Shown piece by piece: positions 12,514 to 22,465 of a stretch of 64,000 bases of DNA. Positions within the stretch are counted from its first letter, which is position 1; each line of letters opens with the position of its first letter. Position numbers and translations under genes: made by a program. Origin of the DNA: Edaphovirga cremea (GTDB lineage: Bacteria; Pseudomonadota; Gammaproteobacteria; Enterobacterales; Enterobacteriaceae); NCBI RefSeq assembly GCF_003332275.1, contig NZ_QOVA01000001.1, forward strand, positions 62,001-126,000, written 5' to 3'. The notes beneath the pieces were generated by a model. That model searched no databases. It had not been told where the DNA came from and saw only the letters and a list, made by a program, of their open reading frames with translations.

Positions 12514-13623
12514 ATGCACCACGATGAATTCTTTCTGGCCCGCGCGTTTGCCCTGGCGCGGTTAGGACGCTTTACCACGACGCCGAATCCCAATGTGGGC
12601 TGTGTATTGGTGCGCGAGGGTGAGATTGTTGGCGAAGGTTATCATCTTCGTGCCGGAGAACCTCATGCGGAAGTGCATGCGCTACGCATGGCGGGCGAAA
12701 AAGCCAAGGGAGCGACGGCTTACGTCACACTTGAACCTTGCAGTCACCATGGCCGCACTCCGCCTTGCTGCGATGCACTCGTGGCGGCGGGCGTGACCCG
12801 GGTTGTGGCTGCGATGCAGGATCCCAATCCGCAAGTGGCGGGGCGCGGGCTTTATCGCTTGCAGCAGGCCGGTATTGACGTCAAACACGGTGTGATGCTG
12901 GCCGAAGCCGAAGCGGCCAATCCTGGTTTCCTTAAAAGGATGCGCACCGGTTTTCCTTATGTTCAGGTAAAATTAGGCGCGTCGCTGGATGGGCGTACTG
13001 CCATGGCCAGCGGTGAAAGCCAATGGATCACATCGAAGCAGTCACGTCAGGATGTGCAGCGTTTCCGCGCTGAAAGCTCCGCGATTCTCAGCACCAGCAG
13101 CACCGTTTTGGCGGATGACCCGTCGTTGACCGTGCGTTGGGATGAACTGGATGAACGAACCCAGTCGGCTTATCCGCAGGTAAATCTACGCCAGCCACTG
13201 CGAATTGTTATCGACAGTAAAAATCGCGTTACACCACAGCATCGAATTATCTCGCAGCCAGGAAATACCTTGTTGGCACGATTGCAGGCTGACGATGTGA
13301 TCTGGCCTGAGTCTGTTGAACAATGGCAAGTGCCTGGGCGTGATGGCCAGGTGGATCTGGTTTTATTGATGATGCAATTGGCGAAACGCCAAATCAATTC
13401 GATCTGGGTAGAGGCGGGAGCCAAACTGGCTGGCGCGTTGCTGCAGGCTGGATTGGTGGATGAACTGATAGTGTATATGTCGCCGAAACTGCTGGGTGAT
13501 AACGCCCGCGGCCTATGCACATTGCCTGGTCTGACAGCCTTGGCGGATGCGCCGCAGTTGGCATTTACCGACGTCCGTCAGGTAGGCCCTGATCTGCGTT
13601 TACGATTAAAACCGATTGCCTAG
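12514..13623 (+). CDS. ribD: Bifunctional riboflavin biosynthesis deaminase/reductase RibD
   Basis: Deaminates the pyrimidine intermediate and then reduces its ribosyl side chain (steps 2 and 3 of riboflavin synthesis). The 369-residue protein has an N-terminal cytidine-deaminase-like domain with zinc ligands His51 (EPHAEVHA), Cys76 (LEPCSHHG) and Cys85 (TPPCCD), with Glu53 as proton shuttle. The C-terminal reductase domain has VKLGASLDGRTAMASGES and VEAGAKLAGALLQAGLVDE. It is translated just after nrdR and probably cotranscribed. Confidence 0.97.
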   Translation: MHHDEFFLARAFALARLGRFTTTPNPNVGCVLVREGEIVGEGYHLRAGEPHAEVHALRMAGEKAKGATAYVTLEPCSHHGRTPPCCDALVAAGVTRVVAAMQDPNPQVAGRGLYRLQQAGIDVKHGVMLAEAEAANPGFLKRMRTGFPYVQVKLGASLDGRTAMASGESQWITSKQSRQDVQRFRAESSAILSTSSTVLADDPSLTVRWDELDERTQSAYPQVNLRQPLRIVIDSKNRVTPQHRIISQPGNTLLARLQADDVIWPESVEQWQVPGRDGQVDLVLLMMQLAKRQINSIWVEAGAKLAGALLQAGLVDELIVYMSPKLLGDNARGLCTLPGLTALADAPQLAFTDVRQVGPDLRLRLKPIA

Positions 13624-13763
13624 ATGTAAACTGACTGCCGCGAGAGTCAGCCAGGAAACCGTTTGCCTGTTGCACTTTACGAAAACCTCCTGCGCAGGAA
13701 ACGAAAGAATATGATAGAATCCGCCCCCCTACGGGGTATTGAACCCATATTGAAGGAAACCGT

Positions 13764-14234
13764 ATGAATGTTATCGAAGGTGTTGTTGCGACCCCTGACG
13801 CACGTGTGGCGATTGCAATTGCTCGTTTTAATAATTTCATCAACGACAGCCTGTTATCTGGCGCAATTGATGCGTTAAAGCGTATTGGTCAGGTTGCTGA
13901 CGACAATATCACCGTGGTGTGGGTACCGGGTGCCTATGAACTGCCGCTGGCAGTCCGCGCTCTGGCAACTACCAAGAAATACGACGCTGTTATCGCGTTG
14001 GGTACGGTGATCCGTGGGGGAACCGCACACTTCGAATATGTGGCTGGCGAATGTAGCTCTGGCCTGTCAAGCGTTGCCATGAGCAGCGAAATCCCGGTGG
14101 CCTTCGGTGTTCTGACAACCGAAAGCATCGAACAGGCTATTGAACGCGCTGGCACCAAAGCGGGTAATAAAGGGGCTGAAGCCGCCCTGACCGCACTTGA
14201 AATGATCAATGTTATCAAGGCCATCAAGGCCTGA
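13764..14234 (+). CDS. ribE: 6,7-dimethyl-8-ribityllumazine synthase
   Basis: Condenses the RibD/YigB product with dihydroxybutanone phosphate to form lumazine, the substrate of riboflavin synthase; it forms icosahedral capsids. The 156-residue protein has [16 protein letters not shown] and the phosphate-binding/catalytic [14 protein letters not shown] with His89. AAGGAAA precedes the ATG. A 140-bp gap after ribD holds a TATGAT-like -10 sequence at 13710 but no convincing -35, so an extra promoter is only possible. Some databases call this gene ribH. Confidence 0.97.
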   Translation: MNVIEGVVATPDARVAIAIARFNNFINDSLLSGAIDALKRIGQVADDNITVVWVPGAYELPLAVRALATTKKYDAVIALGTVIRGGTAHFEYVAGECSSGLSSVAMSSEIPVAFGVLTTESIEQAIERAGTKAGNKGAEAALTALEMINVIKAIKA

Positions 14235-14255
14235 ATTTAGTTTAAGGGGATTTCC

Positions 14256-14672
14256 GTGAAACCTGCTGCTCGTCGCCGCGCTCGTGAGTGTGCTGTTCAA
14301 GCGCTTTACTCTTGGCAGTTGTCTAAAAATGACATCGCCGATGTTGAATTACAGTTCCTGACCGAGCAGGACGTCAAAGATGTCGACGTAGCCTATTTCC
14401 GCGAATTGCTGACTGGCGTGGCAACCAATGCTGCCAGCCTGGATGCAATCATGGCACCTGTCCTGTCCCGCCAGCTTGAAGAACTGGGTCAGGTCGAAAG
14501 AGCCGTTCTGCGTATTGCGCTGTTTGAGCTCAGCAAGCGTCAGGATGTTCCCTACAAAGTGGCTATCAACGAAGCTATCGAACTGGCTAAAACCTTCGGT
14601 GCGGAAGACAGCCATAAATTCGTCAATGGCGTGCTGGATAAAGTGGCACCGACCCTGCGAAAAACTAAATAA
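14256..14672 (+). CDS. nusB: Transcription antitermination factor NusB
   Basis: All-helical RNA-binding protein that with NusE (S10) binds boxA in rRNA operon leaders and prevents premature termination. The 138-residue product begins [23 protein letters not shown], the arginine-rich RNA-binding start typical of the family. [16 protein letters not shown] and [14 protein letters not shown] near the end are diagnostic. It follows ribE by 21 bp as in E. coli. Confidence 0.97.
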   Translation: MKPAARRRARECAVQALYSWQLSKNDIADVELQFLTEQDVKDVDVAYFRELLTGVATNAASLDAIMAPVLSRQLEELGQVERAVLRIALFELSKRQDVPYKVAINEAIELAKTFGAEDSHKFVNGVLDKVAPTLRKTK

Positions 14673-14677
14673 CACGC

Positions 14678-14804
14678 TATACCCGTCATACTTCAATTTG
14701 CAGGTGCGTTAACCGCGCCCGTTCACCCCAGTCACATAGTCATCTATGCTCCTGGGGACTCACGGGCTTGTCGCCTTCCTGCAATTTGAATTATTTAGGG
14801 TATA
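14678..14804. repeat. 127-bp imperfect palindromic intergenic element
   Basis: Ends are inverted copies of each other: TATACCC at 14678 pairs with GGGTATA at 14798, and CTTCAATTTGCAGG near the left end pairs with CCTGCAATTTGAA near the right end. The middle holds CCCCAG...CTGGGG. Architecture and size fit the non-coding, dispersed palindromic elements common in intergenic DNA of Serratia, Yersinia and Pectobacterium. A shortened relative occurs at 44592-44651. Confidence 0.75.
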
Positions 14805-14891
14805 CATATATGTTGAAGACACGGGCTGTCCTACAATTACAGCAGTCTGTTACGTTGAGCGACAACGTTCACACAACACTTTCAACATGTC

Positions 14892-14922
14892 AAAGGCCGG
14901 TTATCCGGCCTTTATCTTTTTT
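14892..14922 (+). terminator. Strong intrinsic terminator directly upstream of thiL
   Basis: AAAGGCCGG, loop TTAT, CCGGCCTTT, then ATCTTTTTT. It ends only about 25 nt before the thiL ATG, so transcripts from nusB should stop here unless read through. Confidence 0.88.
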
Positions 14923-14946
14923 CGTCTCACTTTTTGGAATTGTACT

Positions 14947-15927
14947 ATGGCATGTGGCGAATTTGACCTGATTGCCCGTTATTTCGATCGGTTTAAACGT
15001 ACCCGTCTGGATGTACAGTTAGGAATTGGGGATGACTGCGCGTTGCTGACGGTGGCTGAAAACCAGGTGTTGGCAATCAGCACGGATACCCTGGTTGAGG
15101 GCATCCATTTTCTCAAGACGATCGATCCTGCGGATCTGGCCTACAAAGCGCTCGCGGTGAATTTAAGCGATCTTGCGGCAATGGGCGCCGATCCGGCCTG
15201 GCTTTCCCTGGCGTTGACGTTACCAAAAGTTGATGAACCCTGGTTGAAGGCATTCAGCGACAGCCTGTTTGAACACCTGAATTATTACGGTATGCAGTTG
15301 ATCGGCGGCGATACCACGCGTGGCCCTTTAAGCATGACTCTGACCATTCATGGTCTGGTGCCAGCCGGGCGTGCCTTGACGCGTTCAGGTGCACGGGTTG
15401 GTGACTGGATCTATGTCACAGGCACGCTGGGCGATAGCGCGGCGGGTCTGGCGATTTTGCAGGACCGTTTGCATGTAGAAAATGAAACCGATCGGCAAGC
15501 TTTGATCCATCGCCATCTGCGCCCCTATCCGCGGATATTGCAAGGTCAGGGACTGCGCGATTTGGCCAGTTCAGCGATCGATATTTCTGACGGTCTTATC
15601 TCCGATCTTGGGCATATCCTCAAGGCCAGCGAATGCGGTGCCAGAATCGACCTTAATGCGCTCCCTTACTCGCATTGGATGAGTAATAACGTTGAGGCGG
15701 ATCAGGCACTGAAGTGGGCACTTACTGGCGGTGAAGATTATGAGTTGTGTTTCACGGTACCGGAAATAAATCGCGGCGCGCTGGACGTATCCCTCGGGCA
15801 TTTGGGGGCAGAATTCACCTGCATCGGCCAGGTTGGCCCCTCATCGGAAGGCGTACAGTTCTTCCGCTCGGGTGAACCGGTGGAATTGGATTGGCGTGGA
15901 TTCGATCACTTTTCGGCGGGAGGCTGA
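14947..15927 (+). CDS. thiL: Thiamine-monophosphate kinase ThiL
   Basis: Phosphorylates thiamine monophosphate to thiamine diphosphate, the active cofactor. The start [16 protein letters not shown] matches E. coli and gives 326 residues; the longer open frame upstream crosses a repeat and a terminator and is unlikely coding. Typical AIR-synthase-fold motifs are visible: [36 protein letters not shown] and [13 protein letters not shown]. The ribosome-binding site is weak (GGA). The gene is followed 2 bp later by pgpA. Confidence 0.96.
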   Translation: MACGEFDLIARYFDRFKRTRLDVQLGIGDDCALLTVAENQVLAISTDTLVEGIHFLKTIDPADLAYKALAVNLSDLAAMGADPAWLSLALTLPKVDEPWLKAFSDSLFEHLNYYGMQLIGGDTTRGPLSMTLTIHGLVPAGRALTRSGARVGDWIYVTGTLGDSAAGLAILQDRLHVENETDRQALIHRHLRPYPRILQGQGLRDLASSAIDISDGLISDLGHILKASECGARIDLNALPYSHWMSNNVEADQALKWALTGGEDYELCFTVPEINRGALDVSLGHLGAEFTCIGQVGPSSEGVQFFRSGEPVELDWRGFDHFSAGG

Positions 15928-15929
15928 GC

Positions 15930-16493
15930 ATGAGTTCAATGAACAAGAAGCGCCCGATAAGTACGGAAGAGCAGGATCTGGATGCTGCGCTCAATGCAAT
16001 GGACGTCGCGAAAAAACGTCTGAATATGCGCAATCCCTGGCATTTGCTGGCAACCGGTTTTGGTAGTGGCCTGTTTCCTTTCGGGCCGGGCACGGCCGGT
16101 TCTATCGCAGCGATTCCCTTCTGGATCCTGTTGACCTTTCTGCCATGGCAGGTCTATTCGCTGGTGGTGATGTTCAGCATCTGCATCGGTGTCTATATTT
16201 GCCATCAGACCGCGAAAGACATGGGTGTTCACGACCATGGCAGTATCGTCTGGGATGAGTTCGTGGGCATGTGGATCACCCTGATGGCGCTGCCGGTGAA
16301 TGATTGGCGATGGGTACTTGCAGGGTTTGTGGTGTTCCGCATTCTGGATATCTGGAAACCGTGGCCGATTCGTTGGTTCGACAGAAATGTGCATGGCGGC
16401 ATGGGCATTATGGTGGATGATATTGTTGCGGGGGTTTTCTCTGCGGGAATTATCTACCTGATCGGGCATCACTGGCCCTTCGCCCTGTTCTGA
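15930..16493 (+). CDS. pgpA: Phosphatidylglycerophosphatase A
   Basis: Inner-membrane phosphatase that converts phosphatidylglycerophosphate to phosphatidylglycerol. Translation probably starts at the ATG at 15930, because GGAGG lies 6 nt upstream; this gives 187 residues. An in-frame ATG at 15891 lies inside thiL and adds nothing family-like. Motifs seen are NPWHLLATGFGSGLFPFGPGT, CHQTAKDMGVHDHGSIVWDE and DRNVHGGMGIMVDDIVAG, with about four hydrophobic helices. It forms a two-gene unit with thiL. Confidence 0.96.
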   Translation: MSSMNKKRPISTEEQDLDAALNAMDVAKKRLNMRNPWHLLATGFGSGLFPFGPGTAGSIAAIPFWILLTFLPWQVYSLVVMFSICIGVYICHQTAKDMGVHDHGSIVWDEFVGMWITLMALPVNDWRWVLAGFVVFRILDIWKPWPIRWFDRNVHGGMGIMVDDIVAGVFSAGIIYLIGHHWPFALF

Positions 16494-16500
16494 TTGTCAG

Positions 16501-16524
16501 CAGGCGGGGTGTATATCCCGCCTG
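16501..16524. terminator. Hairpin between convergent pgpA and yajO
   Basis: Perfect 8-bp stem CAGGCGGG / CCCGCCTG with an 8-nt loop, 7 nt after the pgpA stop, followed by a T-rich tract (TATATTCCTCTTT). Confidence 0.75.
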
Positions 16525-16556
16525 TATATTCCTCTTTACTGTACGTCTGTCAGCCG

Positions 16557-17531
16557 CTATTTAAAACCAACGACAGGGTGCGGTTTATACGCGCTTTCCA
16601 GCTCAGCTATCTCTTCGATTTTCAGCTCAATATCCAGCGCGGCAACGGCATCAACGAGATGTTCTGCGCGTGATGCGCCAATAATCGGCGCGGTGACGGC
16701 CGGTTTATGCAGCAACCAGGCCAGCGCGATTTGTGCGCGGGGAACGTCGTGATCTTCCGCCAGTGCAGCGACCCGTTCAGCAATATGCCCGTCGGCTTCT
16801 TCCGTTTGGTTGTAAAGCGTTTTACCAAACTCATCGGACACAGAACGGGCAGTGGTTTCCCCCCACGGACGGGTCAGACGACCACGCGCCAGTGGACTCC
16901 AGGGTAGCACGGCGATGTTTTCCTGTTCGCAAAGCGGATGCATTTCATTCTCTTCTTCGCGCTGAATCAGGTTGTACTGATCCTGCATCGAAACAAATTC
17001 TGCCCAGCCATTTTGCCGTGATATATCCAGCGCCTGGCGAAATTGGGCCGCATGCATTGAGGATGCGCCGATGTATCGGGCCTTGCCGGATTTCACCACG
17101 TCATTCAGCGCTTCAAGCGTCTCTTCAATGGGGGTGTTGTAGTCCCAGCGATGGATTTGCAGCAGATCAACATACTCCATTCCTAGCCGGTTCAGGCTGT
17201 CGTCAATGGACTGCAAAATCTGTTTACGTGACAAACCTTCGCTCAGATTATGCGTCTTATGGAAAACCTTGGTGGCTACGATCACCTCATCACGGCGGGC
17301 GTAGTCACGCAATGCACGGCCGACAATTTCTTCGCTGCTGCCATCGGAGTAGCTGTTGGCGGTGTCAAAAAAGTTAATGCCTGATTCAATTGCCTGTTTG
17401 ATCAACGGGCGGCTGCTCTCTTCCGGTAGTGTCCACGCATGGTTGCCACGGCTGGGCTCGCCGTAAGTCATACAACCGAGACAGATGCGGGAAACGTTCA
17501 GATCCGTTTTTCCGAGTAGGGTAAATTTCAT
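16557..17531 (-). CDS. yajO: Aldo/keto reductase YajO
   Basis: NADPH-dependent aldo/keto reductase. In E. coli YajO has been linked to making 1-deoxyxylulose 5-phosphate from ribulose 5-phosphate and so to thiamine/isoprenoid supply. The 324-residue protein carries the catalytic tetrad Asp56 and Tyr61 (FFDTANSYSDG), Lys88 (ATKVF) and His127 (QIHRWD), plus the C-terminal NADPH-binding PIIGASRAEHL. It lies next to dxs but has its own leader (145 bp), so coexpression is not shown. Confidence 0.92.
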   Translation of the reverse strand: MKFTLLGKTDLNVSRICLGCMTYGEPSRGNHAWTLPEESSRPLIKQAIESGINFFDTANSYSDGSSEEIVGRALRDYARRDEVIVATKVFHKTHNLSEGLSRKQILQSIDDSLNRLGMEYVDLLQIHRWDYNTPIEETLEALNDVVKSGKARYIGASSMHAAQFRQALDISRQNGWAEFVSMQDQYNLIQREEENEMHPLCEQENIAVLPWSPLARGRLTRPWGETTARSVSDEFGKTLYNQTEEADGHIAERVAALAEDHDVPRAQIALAWLLHKPAVTAPIIGASRAEHLVDAVAALDIELKIEEIAELESAYKPHPVVGFK

Positions 17532-17643
17532 TTTTTTCTCCTTCGGTGATTAAAACAGTTCAGTGATTAAGAAAGAATGCCAAAAAGCGATCTTTTAACT
17601 TTAGTGTGTCTATAGGGTTATAGCGACAGCGATAGGGATTATG

Positions 17644-17667
17644 CCCTCCTCCAGAACAGGAGGAGGG
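17644..17667 (-). terminator. Hairpin downstream of dxs
   Basis: Perfect 9-bp stem CCCTCCTCC / GGAGGAGGG with a 6-nt loop, 8 nt past the dxs stop. There is no T-run, so it may act as a 3'-end stabiliser or a factor-dependent terminator. Confidence 0.6.
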
Positions 17668-17675
17668 AGAACGGA

Positions 17676-19538
17676 TCAAGCTAACCACGCCTCGATCTGG
17701 CGTTGAATACCTGCGGCATCAAGACCGAGATCGCTGCGAATCTCTTCCTGCGAACCCTGCGGAATAAAGTGGTCAGGAAGGCCGATATTCAAAACCGGGG
17801 CCAACTGACGTTTTGCCATCAGCAGTTCATTCACACCGCTGCCTGCGCCGCCCATAATGGCGTTCTCTTCAATCGTGACCAGCACTTCATGACTGGCCGC
17901 CATTTCCAGAACCAACTCTTCATCCAGAGGTTTCACGAAACGCATATCGACCAGCGTAGCGTTGAGTTGTTCAGCAGCCTGTTGGGCTTCGGCAAACAGA
18001 GTACCGAAATTCAGGATCGCCACTTTTTCACCTTCACGACGAACGATGCCTTTACCGATAGGCAGCGACTCTAAAGGCTCGCAGGTTACCCCCGTACCGT
18101 TACCGCGCGGATAGCGGACAGCGGACGGCCCCAGATTATAGTGATAACCGGTATGCAGCATCAGACGGCATTCATTTTCATCGCTTGGCGTCATGATGAC
18201 CATATTGGGAATCGTGCGCATGAATGAAAGATCGAAAGCACCCTGATGCGTCTGTCCATCCGCGCCAACAATGCCTCCGCGATCGATAGCAAACAGGACG
18301 GGCAGATTTTGGATCGCCACATCATGAATCAATTGATCATAGGCGCGCTGCAGGAACGTTGAATAGATCGCCACGACAGGTTTATAGCCGCCGATCGCCA
18401 GTCCCGCAGCGAACGTCACCGCATGCTGCTCGGCGATGGCGACATCAAAATATTGTTTCGGATATTCACGCGAAAACCGCACCATGCCCGAGCCTTCACG
18501 CATGGCTGGGGTTACGGCCATTAATTTGCTGTCTTTTGCCGCTGTTTCGCACAACCAGTCGCCAAAGATCTTGGAGTAGGTGGGCAACCCCCCTGCGCTC
18601 TTTGGCAGAGTCCCGGAGGCGGGATCAAATTTGGGTACCGCGTGCCAACTGATCGGATCCTGTTCAGCCGGGGCATATCCTTTGCCCTTTTTGGTCATGA
18701 TATGCAGCAGTTGAGGACCTTTCAGGTCGCGCATGTTTCTCAGCGTCTGCGTGAGTGCCTGCACATCATGGCCGTCGACCGGACCGATATAGTTGAATCC
18801 AAGCTCTTCGAACAGCGTTCCGGGAACAACCATCCCTTTCAAATGCTCTTCGGTACGGCGGATCAGCTCTTTGATTGGCGGTATGCCAGAGAGGACTTTC
18901 TTGCCCCCTTCACGCAGTCGCGAATAGAGTTTGCCGGACAGCAGTTGCGCCAGATGATTATTGAGCGCCCCCACGTTCTCAGAGATCGACATTTCATTGT
19001 CGTTGAGTACCACCAGCATGTCGGAATTGATATCACCCGCGTGATTCATCGCCTCAAACGCCATACCGGCAGTAATAGCACCGTCACCAATCACACACAC
19101 CGTGCGGCGGCCTTTACCTTCGCGCTCAGCGGCGACGGCCATACCCAGGCCCGCACTGATCGACGTGGAGGAGTGGCCCACGGACAACACGTCAAACTCG
19201 CTTTCACCACGCCATGGGAAGGGATGCAGCCCATTTTTCTGGCGAATGGTGGAGATGCGGTCACGGCGGCCCGTCAGGATTTTGTGCGGGTAAGCCTGAT
19301 GGCCGACATCCCACACCACGCGATCAAAAGGCGTGTTATAGACGAAGTGCAGGGCGACAGTCAGTTCAACGGTACCCAACCCGGAAGCAAAGTGCCCGCT
19401 GGATTGGCTCACGCTGTCCAGCAGGTACTGTCGCAATTCATCACAAAGCTTGGGTAAGCTCTCTTTCGGCAATATACGGAGATCTTCCGGATTCTCCACC
19501 AGTGCCAGTGTCGGGTATTTGGCTATATCAAGACTCAT
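17676..19538 (-). CDS. dxs: 1-deoxy-D-xylulose-5-phosphate synthase
   Basis: Thiamine-diphosphate enzyme that condenses pyruvate and glyceraldehyde 3-phosphate, the first step of the MEP isoprenoid pathway; its product also feeds thiamine and pyridoxal synthesis. The 620-residue protein has the ThDP-binding [20 protein letters not shown], the glutamate of [13 protein letters not shown], and a C-terminal transketolase-like domain. It lies 33 bp after ispA on the same strand, at the end of the xseB-ispA-dxs operon. Confidence 0.98.
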   Translation of the reverse strand: MSLDIAKYPTLALVENPEDLRILPKESLPKLCDELRQYLLDSVSQSSGHFASGLGTVELTVALHFVYNTPFDRVVWDVGHQAYPHKILTGRRDRISTIRQKNGLHPFPWRGESEFDVLSVGHSSTSISAGLGMAVAAEREGKGRRTVCVIGDGAITAGMAFEAMNHAGDINSDMLVVLNDNEMSISENVGALNNHLAQLLSGKLYSRLREGGKKVLSGIPPIKELIRRTEEHLKGMVVPGTLFEELGFNYIGPVDGHDVQALTQTLRNMRDLKGPQLLHIMTKKGKGYAPAEQDPISWHAVPKFDPASGTLPKSAGGLPTYSKIFGDWLCETAAKDSKLMAVTPAMREGSGMVRFSREYPKQYFDVAIAEQHAVTFAAGLAIGGYKPVVAIYSTFLQRAYDQLIHDVAIQNLPVLFAIDRGGIVGADGQTHQGAFDLSFMRTIPNMVIMTPSDENECRLMLHTGYHYNLGPSAVRYPRGNGTGVTCEPLESLPIGKGIVRREGEKVAILNFGTLFAEAQQAAEQLNATLVDMRFVKPLDEELVLEMAASHEVLVTIEENAIMGGAGSGVNELLMAKRQLAPVLNIGLPDHFIPQGSQEEIRSDLGLDAAGIQRQIEAWLA

Positions 19539-19571
19539 CAGATGCTCATATCAGAGGTTTAACGATCATCA

Positions 19572-20501
19572 TTAGTTATCGCGTTCAATAATGAAGCTGG
19601 CTAACGCCTGGAGTGGCGCCGTGTTATAAGATTGTTCAGCTAACAGGGTGAGCGCAGCTAATGCTTCCTGATAAAGATCCCACGCCTTTGCCTGCGCGCT
19701 GTCAAGTCCCAATAGGGCAGGGTAGGTACTCTTACCGTGTTGCTGGTCTGCTCCCTGACGTTTGCCGATGGTCGCTGTGTCACCGATCACATCCAGAATA
19801 TCGTCCTGTACCTGGAAGGCCAGGCCAATCGCCTCGGCATAGCGATCGAGCAGCGGCAATGCCTTGCGTCCGTTCTCCCCGGCGGCGAATGCCCCCAATC
19901 GCACAGCGGCGCGGATCAATGCGCCCGTTTTGTGGCGGTGGAGTTGCTCAAGCTGGGCCAGGCTGATCGGCTTTCCTTCAGCGGCGAGATCAAGTGCCTG
20001 CCCGCCGCACATACCAAACACACCGCTGGCCGTTGCCAACTCAGAAATCATGCTCAGGCGATCTTTCATTGCCACATCGGGCATCGGCGCATCAGCGATA
20101 ATAGAAAAGGCCAGCGTCTGCAATGCATCACCCGCCAGAATTGCACTGGCTTCGCCAAATTTAATGTGACAGGTGGGTTGTCCGCGACGCAGGTCGTCGT
20201 CGTCCATGGCGGGCAGATCGTCATGAATGAGGGAATAGGCATGAATACACTCAACGGCTGCCGCAGGTGCATCAAGATTATCCAGGGAAACACCAAACAT
20301 CTCACCTGTAGCATAGACCAGATAGGGACGAAGGCGTTTTCCGCCTAACAGTGCGCCGTGTCGCATCGCACTCACCAACTGGGTCTCGTTGAAAGGCAAT
20401 GTATCGAGATAACCTGTCAGTGCGCCATCAACCCGCTGCTGATGCACACGCAGCATGTCAGGAAAATCAATGGCATTGGCCTGCGGATCGAATTCAGCCA
20501 T
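19572..20501 (-). CDS. ispA: Farnesyl diphosphate synthase IspA
   Basis: Adds two isopentenyl units to make farnesyl diphosphate for ubiquinone, haem O (via CyoE in this window) and undecaprenyl carriers. The 309-residue protein has the first Asp-rich motif at 94-103 (HDDLPAMDDDD) and the second at 233-237 (QDDILDVIGD), plus GGKRLRPYLVY. It starts 6 bp after xseB. Confidence 0.97.
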   Translation of the reverse strand: MAEFDPQANAIDFPDMLRVHQQRVDGALTGYLDTLPFNETQLVSAMRHGALLGGKRLRPYLVYATGEMFGVSLDNLDAPAAAVECIHAYSLIHDDLPAMDDDDLRRGQPTCHIKFGEASAILAGDALQTLAFSIIADAPMPDVAMKDRLSMISELATASGVFGMCGGQALDLAAEGKPISLAQLEQLHRHKTGALIRAAVRLGAFAAGENGRKALPLLDRYAEAIGLAFQVQDDILDVIGDTATIGKRQGADQQHGKSTYPALLGLDSAQAKAWDLYQEALAALTLLAEQSYNTAPLQALASFIIERDN

Positions 20502-20507
20502 AAAATA

Positions 20508-20750
20508 TTACTCAGCTTCCTGTGTAAAGGGTGCCAAAGGGGCGTCGTTGTCACTGTCCAGCAAGATTTGTACGCGTTGCTCTGCTTGCTGCAACTTTTG
20601 TTGCCCCTGACGAGCCAGTTTCACGCCGCGCTCAAATTCATTCAGGGCGTCGTCCAGTGGCAATTCCCCGGATTCAAGTCGGGAAACAATCTGTTCGAGT
20701 TCACTCAGTGCCGTCTCGAAATTGGCAGGTGGTACCGCTTTTTTTGGCAT
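20508..20750 (-). CDS. xseB: Exodeoxyribonuclease VII small subunit
   Basis: Small subunit of the single-strand-specific exonuclease VII, working with the XseA catalytic subunit encoded elsewhere. The 80-residue, mostly helical protein has the conserved [20 protein letters not shown] and [19 protein letters not shown]. It is the first gene of the xseB-ispA-dxs unit and is divergent from thiI. Confidence 0.96.
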   Translation of the reverse strand: MPKKAVPPANFETALSELEQIVSRLESGELPLDDALNEFERGVKLARQGQQKLQQAEQRVQILLDSDNDAPLAPFTQEAE

Positions 20751-20896
20751 ATTCTTTTTTCAACATCGTAGGTTAAGCACCGCAACCCGTTTCTGGCTGC
20801 CCCTTCCCCTAACAGGCGGATGGGAGGATTTCGTGGCGCATGGATGTGGTTTTACGCGCAGAACACCCAGGTATGGTGATATACTCCGCGCCTTGG

Positions 20897-20945
20897 ATGT
20901 TATTGGTAAAGGCCGTTTCAGTCACGCAGCCTTTACCAATAACAT
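20897..20945. repeat. Perfect 17-bp inverted repeat in the thiI leader
   Basis: ATGTTATTGGTAAAGGC (20897-20913) and its exact complement GCCTTTACCAATAACAT (20929-20945) flank a 15-nt loop, 61 bp upstream of thiI. No T-run follows on either strand, so it is not a standard terminator. It may be an RNA hairpin in the thiI 5' leader or a remnant of a mobile palindrome. Confidence 0.85.
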
Positions 20946-21006
20946 GATTTTAGATCCATATTCATTCACTTACGACCCACTCCACACCAGACAATAAAAG
21001 ACCGCC

Positions 21007-22455
21007 ATGAAGTTTATCATTAAATTGTTCCCGGAAATCACCATCAAGAGTCAATCAGTGCGTTTGCGCTTTATAAAGATTCTTACAACTAACATTCGCA
21101 ACGTCCTGAAAGATTATGATGAAACACTGGCGGTTGTCCGTCACTGGGATCACATTGAAGTCCGTGCCAAAGATGAAAATCAGCGTGAACCCCTCTGTGA
21201 CGCCTTGACCCGTATTCCGGGTATCCATCATGTCCTTGAGGTTGAAGACCGCAGCTACACAGATTTACACGATATTTTTGAGCAGACGCTGGTCGCCTAT
21301 CGCGATCAGGTCGAAGGCAAAACATTCTGTGTGCGGGTTAAGCGCCGGGGCAAGCATGCATTCTCTTCCGGCGAAGTCGAACGCTATGTCGGCGGTGGCT
21401 TGAACCAGCACATTGAGAGCGCCCGCGTGAACCTGACGCATCCTCAAGTGACCGTGAAACTGGAAGTCAACGACGACAAGCTTGTACTGATTAAAGCCCG
21501 TTATGAAGGTCTTGGCGGTTTCCCGATTGGTACGCAGGAAGACGTTATGTCTTTGATCTCCGGCGGTTTTGACTCGGGCGTTTCCAGCTACATGCTGATG
21601 CGTAGAGGGTGCCGGGTTCATTATTGCTTCTTCAATCTCGGCGGCTCGGCCCATGAGATTGGCGTCAAGCAGGTTGCCCACTATCTGTGGAACCGTTTTG
21701 GCAGCTCCCATCGCGTCCGCTTCGTCGCCATCGATTTCGAGCCGGTAGTCGGCGAAATTCTGGAGAAAATCGAAGACGGTCAAATGGGTGTGGTACTGAA
21801 ACGAATGATGGTGCGCGCGGCTTCGCAAGTTGCGGAACGCTATGGTGTGCAGGCGATTGTTACCGGCGAAGCGCTGGGGCAGGTCTCCAGCCAGACGCTG
21901 ACCAATTTGCGGCTGATTGATAATGCCAGCGATACATTGATCCTTCGCCCACTGATTTCTCACGATAAAGAGCACATTATTAATTTGGCCCGGCAGATCG
22001 GTACCGAGGATTTTGCCAAGACCATGCCGGAATACTGTGGTGTGATCTCTAAAAGCCCGACCGTAAAAGCGGTCAAGGCCAAGATCGAAGCTGAAGAGAG
22101 TATGTTTGACTTCGAGATTCTCCAGCGGGTGATTAACGAAGCGAAGAATGTCGATATTCGTGAAATTGCCGAGCAGACGCGCGAGCAAGTGGTTGAAGTA
22201 GAAACTGTTGCCGAATTTGCGCCAACCGACGTACTGCTGGATATCCGCGCACCGGATGAGCAAGACGAAAAACCGCTGAAAATGGAACAGGTCGAAATTA
22301 AACCTTTACCATTCTATAAATTGAGCACGCAATTTGGCGATCTCGATCAGAGTAAAACCTATCTGCTTTACTGTGAGCGTGGCGTAATGAGCCGTTTACA
22401 AGCGCTGTATCTGCGTGAGCAAGGCTTCAACAACGTCAAAGTTTACCGTCCGTAA
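21007..22455 (+). CDS. thiI: tRNA 4-thiouridine / thiazole sulfurtransferase ThiI
   Basis: Makes 4-thiouridine at tRNA position 8 and transfers sulfur to ThiS for the thiazole of thiamine. The 482-residue protein has an N-terminal ferredoxin-like and THUMP region (to about 165), a PP-loop with [13 protein letters not shown], and a C-terminal rhodanese domain with catalytic Cys456 in [13 protein letters not shown]. Length and domains match E. coli ThiI. It is divergent from xseB and convergent with yajL. Confidence 0.97.
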   Translation: MKFIIKLFPEITIKSQSVRLRFIKILTTNIRNVLKDYDETLAVVRHWDHIEVRAKDENQREPLCDALTRIPGIHHVLEVEDRSYTDLHDIFEQTLVAYRDQVEGKTFCVRVKRRGKHAFSSGEVERYVGGGLNQHIESARVNLTHPQVTVKLEVNDDKLVLIKARYEGLGGFPIGTQEDVMSLISGGFDSGVSSYMLMRRGCRVHYCFFNLGGSAHEIGVKQVAHYLWNRFGSSHRVRFVAIDFEPVVGEILEKIEDGQMGVVLKRMMVRAASQVAERYGVQAIVTGEALGQVSSQTLTNLRLIDNASDTLILRPLISHDKEHIINLARQIGTEDFAKTMPEYCGVISKSPTVKAVKAKIEAEESMFDFEILQRVINEAKNVDIREIAEQTREQVVEVETVAEFAPTDVLLDIRAPDEQDEKPLKMEQVEIKPLPFYKLSTQFGDLDQSKTYLLYCERGVMSRLQALYLREQGFNNVKVYRP

Positions 22456-22465
22456 CTTCTGGGCA

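Noticed and set aside
13710-13720. Possible ribE promoter (TATGAT/TAGAAT)
   Set aside because: No acceptable -35 hexamer at 16-18 bp; not reported as a promoter.
21265-22263. A 332-codon minus-strand frame inside thiI
   Set aside because: Lies entirely antisense to the well-supported ThiI coding region and shows no protein family features.
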